DNA of 64,000 nucleotides from Phyto melanocephala (taxonomy: Eukaryota; Arthropoda; Insecta; Diptera; Rhinophoridae). Position 1 is the first letter of the stretch. Each line of letters starts with the position of its first letter. Location: positions 174,200,235-174,264,234 of the forward strand of contig OW799233.1 in assembly GCA_941918925.1 (NCBI GenBank), given 5' to 3'. Of this stretch, positions 58,115 to 64,000 are shown piece after piece. Below the pieces are notes generated by a model. That model worked only from the letters and a program-made list of their open reading frames with translations. It searched no databases and had not been told where the DNA came from. A program made the translations under genes and the position numbers.

Positions 58115-59188
58115 GAATTAGCCAACAAAAAACGCGGAAGAACAGCGAGCGAATCGGGTCATAGCATGACTGGTGAGAGCAGCAGTGGCAGTGCTCCTAG
58201 CACAGGAGTGGCAGGAATCAGTGTCAGTGGTCTTACCAGTGCCGGTAGCTCGTTTTTGGGCAAACAATTTTCGTTTACATCTGGAAAATCGAGCACCTCC
58301 GCCTCTTCGGGTCTGGGCGATTCTGTGATCTCTACACAGCCCACACCGAAACCCGCCGAAAAACCGGTCGATGCTCGTTCGGACACCTCGTCCACTTCTA
58401 CACTGACCGCCGGCAGTGTGAGTTCCAGCAGCAAGCCCTCTTCCAGCGTTTTAGACACATACGAACAGGAGTCTAAATACAAGCCAGTTACCAATTTTGA
58501 ACCGCAAGAGCGTGTTAATCCCTTTGACAAGGGAGCCATGAAAACCAGTGCGACCACCACAACCATAGGAAGTGTATCTACGACATCTTCTTCTTCGATT
58601 TCTTCGTCGTCTATTTCGTCGCGCATAAATGCTCGCACGGATAGCACTTTTAAGTCGCCGCCACCACCATCAGGACCACCGCCACCACCTCCTAAAAATG
58701 CATCGATTGCTACCAATTCCAGCACCACCTATCAGAGTTCGACTGCTTCTAACAAGGACAAGACCAGCTACATCTATGGCAGTTCCACCTCCATCGAAAC
58801 CATAACGCGCATGGACACAACAACTGCTACCGGTAATACTGTAAGCAATGCCACAGCCTCCACAAGTCTGGGTCAAAGCAGCCAGGCCACTACAAGTACC
58901 AAATCGAGAAACGAAAACGCACAACCCAGCAACGACTGGAGAACCGCTATAACAGCACCCATGAATACTGGTGCACGTTCAGCCAGTGTATACAGTGCAC
59001 CCGCAGCGGTCACTGTACCAGCTACCGCTAGTGAAGATGCCCAGTCAACAGCAGCCGCTTCGAATGGTTACAATGCTGCTACGGACTTGCCGTCGTACAC
59101 ACGACCCTCATACTCAAGATCCGAAAGCAATGGTAATTATCTAGCCGTGGGTGTATTGCTGGTCAGCCTTACACTACGAAAATCCTAA
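58115..59188 (+). CDS. Syn: Synapsin readthrough extension (long isoform C-terminus)
   Basis: In frame with the 145-codon block before UAG, 17 codons lead to an ATG (58166) and 340 more codons follow before TAA at 59186. Composition is Ser/Thr/Ala-rich with a PPPPSGPPPPPP stretch near 58654-58692 and a conserved-looking QERVNPFDKGAMK segment. An open frame of this length in 70% AT DNA argues for selection. The last 18 codons (59135 onward) look unlike the rest (hydrophobic, ending LRKS), and a good donor, AATG|GTAATT, lies at 59133. The real coding exon therefore probably ends at 59132 and splices to an exon beyond the window. The alternative, an independent gene starting at 58166, is unlikely given perfect frame continuity. 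Confidence 0.85.
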   Translation, partial: ELANKKRGRTASESGHSMTGESSSGSAPSTGVAGISVSGLTSAGSSFLGKQFSFTSGKSSTSASSGLGDSVISTQPTPKPAEKPVDARSDTSSTSTLTAGSVSSSSKPSSSVLDTYEQESKYKPVTNFEPQERVNPFDKGAMKTSATTTTIGSVSTTSSSSISSSSISSRINARTDSTFKSPPPPSGPPPPPPKNASIATNSSTTYQSSTASNKDKTSYIYGSSTSIETITRMDTTTATGNTVSNATASTSLGQSSQATTSTKSRNENAQPSNDWRTAITAPMNTGARSASVYSAPAAVTVPATASEDAQSTAAASNGYNAATDLPSYTRPSYSRSESNGNYLAVGVLLVSLTLRKS

Positions 59189-60355
59189 ATGTTCATCCAA
59201 GCATAACTTCAAATAACCATAAAGGTCTACCACCACCACCAACAAAAAAAATTCATTTCAACCCTCAACCAGTGTGTCAACCATTATCATCAACATCTTC
59301 ATCACCATTGTACAACATTATTTGCATTGATCCATAGACATTTTTTTATGATTTTTTTTTAACCGACTTCGAGAAAAGAAAATCGCCAACGATTCTCTCT
59401 TCGTTAGCACTTGTTAAACAGCATGAACCCTGAATGTGTCTCTTTTAAAAAATCGCATGAAATATTTACCGAACATAAACTTTCCAAAAAACGTGATGGT
59501 GTCAATTTAATCAAACGACATGCATACTCGTTCATCCCCCAATATTTCAATGAGTGCGTCGTTTTTTCGAAACTAGTTTGTTTGAAAAAAATTTTTGTTT
59601 TAAAGTTTTTTTTTTTTGTTTCAATATATTCACAAATGCAGCACATGTCTAGAGAAGGTCAAGTGTCACTTATTGAATATTTAAACAATAATTAAATCAA
59701 AGAAGATAAAAAGAAAACCCCACAGACAGTCAGTATACAAGTGTTTAAACGACAATCCATTTTTTAGTTACAATTTTTGTAAGTTTAATAAGATTTGTAT
59801 AACAAATGCTCAAATATCTCCTTAAAAAGCAATTGAAAAAACGATTAAAAATACAAATTATTGCATAAAAAGAAACCAAATTATGAACAAAATTAAACAG
59901 TATGTATTTAAAAACGACATTAAATACAACAAACAGTAAAAATAGTATTTAAACAATTGCAACATAGTATATTGCACGTTGGGATGAGATGTCACACAAA
60001 CTCACTGCTTTTAATGTATAAAAGAAAAATATTTATAACATTTACTTATACAAAGTACATACATATGTATTAAAAAACACTTTTGGTAAATCGATTGTAG
60101 ATTGTTTTAAAAATTTAAGATATTTGCACTTCATTCTAGGGCCGTATTATCAGTTAAATATTAAGATTAAAGATCTTTAGAATATTTCTAAGAGAAATAT
60201 TCCGTTCAGATATTTTTTTCGGAAAATCTGAAATGAAAATTGATCCCAAAAATATTTATTTTTCGAGTGAAATTCACGGAAAGAACAAATGTGGTAGTGT
60301 CTTAAATGTGAAACAAAGATGATGAACGGGCAATATTTTAAGTGTTGCCAACTAA
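59189..60355 (+). other. Syn: Downstream of the Syn extension: 3' UTR of the short form or next intron
   Basis: 59195-59335 is CCA/TCA/CAT-rich, unlike typical intron here, which fits transcribed UTR. A 94-codon frame at 59411-59695 has no recognisable protein. I see no exon continuing the long isoform. Confidence 0.5.
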
Positions 60356-60359
60356 CAAC

Positions 60360-60430
60360 ACGAAAAGGGACCCGTGATAGTAGTGGTCTGCTTCGATATT
60401 CCCTCTACATGTGTATATACATGTGTAAGT
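60360..60430 (+). repeat. Copy of the structured repeat at 53930-53985
   Basis: CGAAAAGGGACCC, then AGTGGTCTGCT, then CCCTCTACATG are in the same order and spacing as 53931-53982, with the inner hairpin diverged. Likely a 3' scrap of the same LINE family. Confidence 0.6.
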
Positions 60431-60884
60431 ATAACTGGATTATACATGAAGATGAGACACACAATTAATTAAAGCAAAATTATGAAAAATAATTTTAATA
60501 ATAAAATAATTTGAACATTTTCGGAGAATACCATTTACGGAAATTATTCATAATTATATGTATGTATATGACAACACACGAACTAAATACGCCGCTTGTT
60601 TTCCTGTTTACACTTAACGAAACAAATATGCTGTTGATATTTTTGCCATAGTCATTTGAAAAGTCTCATTCGAATCAAATGCTGCCCTAATAAAATTAAC
60701 AAAGACGAGGTCATGTGCGTAAAAAGAATTTTGAAATCTCATTTATAAAAAAAAAATCCAAAAACGTTTAAATATTACAGCTCACACATGAAAACTTCTG
60801 AACATACAAAATATTTGTATGTTTGTATGTATCTTTATAAAAAGGCAGAAAATAGTAAAACAAATTCAAAATCTTAAAAACTAC

Positions 60885-61440
60885 AGTGCACTAGCGCTAA
60901 CGTGAACTAATTAAAACCAGAGCAGTTTATGTTAGCGAAATTGTGCACATTAGCAATTGTCGAGTTTTAGGAGAAAAATATAAATTTTTACAATATTAAC
61001 CTGTGTTTTACACGCATGAATGTGAAATTATTTTATTATTTGTATTATTAAAATTAAAAAAACTCAAATTATTATTTATAATTCATTACAAGATCACGAG
61101 ATTCCTTTTTCCAAACTATCTATAAAGACTGTCTTTTCTTTTAACTCCAAACATTAAGATTTTTTAACACTCATGGTGACTGTTTTACCGCTTCGCAAAA
61201 GAAAAATACTTTAAATTTCAATGCCATACACAAAAAAAATTTTAGAGGATACACATAGGGGATTCCCTAAATTTTAAAAATCGAAATTAACATATGTGTA
61301 TCAGTAATGTCTACATGCTCAAAAAACATTAGCAGTGAAAAAAAAAAATTGTTAAAGTTATTGATCTTTCGGAGTGTTTTCATGTTACACAGTATTCAAC
61401 GTAAACAAAAGCTTGTTCATGTTACCGCGAGTGCAAAAAT
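60885..61440. mobile_element. Possible DNA element with 20-bp inverted ends
   Basis: GCACTAGCGCTAACGTGAAC (60888-60907) and GTTCATGTTACCGCGAGTGC (61415-61434) are inverted copies with 3 mismatches. A partial inverse (ATGTTAGCGAAATTGTGCAC) lies at 60929-60948. No coding sequence and no clear target duplication. Confidence 0.5.
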
Positions 61441-62322
61441 TTACTGAAAATTAAAAACTATGTTTGCTCTATTCACGATCTGTAGTAGGAGTAATAGGTT
61501 TTAAGAAATTCTCTTCTATGTATTGAATGAAATCGTCGATAGTACTTATTTCTACAACTGTGATATATTTTGATGACATTCTATAAATACAGGTTAACTT
61601 GTTGTAAGTGTTGTATAAAAAATAATGGGGAAACTATCGAAAACTTTTATACAATTACTACAAAGTATTACTTCTACGAAAAATACGAACCAAACGTATC
61701 GTTCTATAGGTTTGGCGATTACTGCCCTGTAGCTAACTTTTTAACTAGTTACGTTTTGGGACCAGTTGTTACGAAACTACAGCAAAAGTTATAGATTCGT
61801 ACTAGTCAAAACAAAATGAAAAAGAAAAACAAATAATTAAAAAAGATGATGAAATAAATATTGACAAGTTAGTAAGTGGCGCCGCGTTCTCTTAATCTCA
61901 GATGTACCTCTCACATGCATTGACTAAAAATAAAATCTTGCTTCTCCGCAAAATTGAAGAGTGCCTTGTTTTTAAAACCATAACCTTTTTAATATCAATT
62001 CAAATTCGAAAGACCCTGGGTTAAATCCAGGAAGAGGTAAAGAAAATTTCGTGCCGCTTGTTGCTTAAATTGCTACTTATGTGAAATATATATTAATTTT
62101 GTTTCAGTATGTTGCGAGACTGAGACACTGCACTCACTCACCTATATAATTGCAAATGCATTTGGTACAACACTAGTATTTAAACTAGTATAAAATTATA
62201 AACAAGTAAACTAGTTGAGTTTCTATGACAACCTAATATTAAAATCGATAGTTTGATATATAAAAGATGGACAGAAATGTAACTGGTCTAAAGTTAAAAG
62301 CAACTAGTATGTTACTAAGCAC
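61441..62322. other. Downstream Syn region, nothing supported
   Basis: A small hairpin CCTGGGTTAAATCCAGG at 62014-62030 is the only structure seen. Confidence 0.45.
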
Positions 62323-62325
62323 TTA

Positions 62326-62828
62326 GTCTATGGTCACACATGACGATTATAGTTGGGCAATTCTTGAGTTTGTAGATGTTTTTAACGTTTTACGTGAGGA
62401 GAAAAAGAAGGGAAAAATAATCGCCGGTATTTGGCTATTTGAAGCAATTTTTTTTGTTGAATATTTGACATTTCTTTTCATTCGGTGTTTCGTTTCTTAA
62501 TGTGTAAGTAATATAAAATTTGGATTAAAAACGTCACAAATTAAACGTTTAAGATATTTAAAAATAAAAAACACAGAAAATATTTTAGCGAAAACATTTT
62601 AATTAAAAGCGTTAATTAAAATCAATTATAATGTTTTATGTAAGTTTTTATTTTTTTTTATTGCTATTTACGGCTAAAGCACAAATGACAAATTGTAAGA
62701 GAATAAAAGCTAAACAAAACAGAAAAATCGCCAAAAAAAGAAAATTGTCGTGTGCGAACATAAAAGCAAGTTCAAAAGAAAATATGGAAAAAGTTGGACA
62801 ATTAAAATCGTCGTGTGTGACCTACGAC
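62326..62828. mobile_element. MITE, 503 bp, TTA target duplication (PIF/Harbinger-like)
   Basis: Inverted ends GTCTATGGTCACACATGACG and GTCGTAGGTCACACACGACG, continuing to ATTATAGTTGGGCAATT-like sequence. TTA flanks both sides (62323-62325, 62829-62831). Shares a 28-bp block (62756-62783) with the element at 48333. Confidence 0.88.
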
Positions 62829-62831
62829 TTA

Positions 62832-63135
62832 CTAGTAACTCTATCTGCAGGGTGTTCTATACATTTCTAATTACATTGTTAACAATAAAGAGGTAAATGT
62901 GCATACCTTAAGGGGAAACATTTAAATATTTATTTGCTCCATTAAAAATTAAAAGTGGCACCTTAAAATATGCAACTATTTGTGGTGAAATACAAAAAGA
63001 AAATTTAGTATAACATTGGATTTCCATACGCAAGTAGTGGCATGCAAGTGTTGTATACGTATTATTAGCGAAAAATTCTTCGAAATAGTCGAATCTCTTG
63101 CCATTTGCTCTTCTGTTTACACATGCGAGGTCAAG
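62832..63135. other. AT-rich, nothing recognised
   Basis: No feature supported. Confidence 0.45.
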
Positions 63136-63924
63136 TTTTTTTTTTTTTTTTTATTACAAGATATATTTATTTCAAATAGTATTTAATGCAGTAGTTAAAT
63201 TAAGCCTCAGCGCCAAAAATGGCTTTATAGGGGCAATACGGCAATTTAAACTAATTACAATTTCAGCTTATTAAAATCTACTATTATTGTAATATTTTCA
63301 AATTTAATTTAATTTGCAAGAAGTAGTTCAACATTTGGCAATAAAAAGTTTTTTAAATTGTTTTTAAAAGTAGATAATACTAAAACGGTTTTTAAACAAT
63401 CAGGAAGGTGGTTATATTCATAAGGACCAGCATACGAAATCCGCTGTTTGGTGACTTCAAGTCGACATCTAACGCCATTTAAATGCAATGCCTGTCTAGT
63501 TTTCCTTTGCGCATTCGTTATAACTCGACTTAATTGTATAGTTTGAATGCCAATATTGTTTATACATTTAATTATATATGTATAACAACAATTGTTTTTT
63601 ATAAAGACCTCTGTTTGGTAATACAGTTTTTGCATATTTTTTTAATAAATCGATTGTACTATAACGCAGTGGACGATTTAAAACAAGTTTTAAAGCTTTA
63701 TTTTGTGCTGACTGTAAAGATCGCATTGCAGCATTCATTTTAAATCCATAAACTGAAGGAAGATACGTTAAATACGAATGAATAAGAGATTGATAAATTA
63801 ACATTTTTATGTTAACATTAAATTTATTTTTAAACTTACGAAGTACACCAATACCTCGCTTTGAGTTGTTTCGTTTTGCGTTTTTTCGAAGTTGCGTCGC
63901 TGCTGAATTAGTACTAATTTTCAC
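63136..63924 (-). mobile_element. 5'-truncated LINE with poly(A) tail, reverse transcriptase C-terminus
   Basis: The - strand ends in a 17-A tail (63136-63152). Upstream, two overlapping frames (63924-63568 and 63635-63309) encode RGIGVLRKFKNKF, KMLIYQSLIHSYLTYLPSVY, LQSAQNKALKLVLNRP and, after a frameshift near 63570-63630, KTRQALHLNG, QRISYAGPYEYNHLPDCLKT and FKNNLKNFLL: the post-RT region of Jockey-like LINEs. Upstream of 63924 the frame is closed by TAA. Confidence 0.8.
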
Positions 63925-64000
63925 TGTGCGTCGTTAGATTTTCGAAGTTGCGTTGTTTTGGGTTTGAGTCTTTAAATTTATTTTTGAAATTTTCTATTTT

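Noticed and set aside
58159..58728. 189-codon frame on the - strand opposite the Syn extension
   Set aside because: Antisense shadow of the Ser/Thr-rich coding sequence; no recognisable protein or splice context.
58166..59188. Independent gene starting at ATG 58166
   Set aside because: The frame is continuous with Syn through the UAG and there is no promoter or separate exon; readthrough explains it better.
61874..61892. Retrotransposon primer-binding site TGGCGCCGCG
   Set aside because: No long terminal repeat or gag/pol sequence nearby.
61990..62035. tRNA-derived SINE at CCTGGGTTAAATCCAGG
   Set aside because: A single hairpin with no A box at the right distance and no tail.

Overview
This window looks like nuclear DNA from a fly. 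It is AT-rich and intron-rich, full of transposon debris, and the gene content is dipteran. The only host genes I can support are Synapsin (Syn, + strand, partial) and Timp (tissue inhibitor of metalloproteinases, - strand, complete coding region). Timp lies inside a ~50-kb Syn intron. The same Syn/Timp nesting is known in Drosophila. Large introns and the repeat families suggest a calyptrate fly such as a blowfly or house-fly relative; that placement is inference.

Layout. Syn exons lie at 673-816 and 885-989, then after the giant intron at 50903-51120, 56960-57056, 57446-57613 and 57677-58114. They encode 389 codons of the synapsin core and C-terminus, up to the conserved domain E and a single UAG at 58112-58114. 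The frame stays open after this UAG for another 357 codons (Ser/Thr-rich with a polyproline stretch). This is the arrangement described for Drosophila synapsin, where UAG readthrough makes the long isoform. The Syn start lies upstream of the window and the long isoform probably continues downstream of it. Timp (four coding exons, 211 residues) occupies 1879-6026 at the 5' end of the giant intron.

Nearly everything else is mobile DNA in the introns. (i) Many copies of a non-autonomous mini-me/DINE-like (Helentron-type, HINE) element share a terminal hairpin, a GTCY microsatellite, a conserved core and an A/T-only centre; one cluster at 41062-43990 is a tandem array with a duplicated flank. (ii) Relics of IS630-Tc1-mariner transposons include seven with a DUF4817-type transposase and a DD37E element. 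(iii) hAT elements with 8-bp target duplications include a 2.0-kb one at 28088-30091 that carries the DD37E element inside it. (iv) Short inverted-repeat elements flanked by TTA/TAA duplications are PIF/Harbinger-like. (v) There is a canonical Helitron (5'-TC, CTAG-3', inserted between A and T) and several Helitron fragments. (vi) There are 5'-truncated LINE relics.

I found no rRNA, tRNA, CRISPR or bacterial-type operon. The most biologically interesting feature is the Syn stop-codon readthrough region. The most informative genome history is in the nested insertions (PIF-like element in a HINE end, mariner-like element in a HINE, DD37E in hAT), where pre-insertion sites can be read directly.
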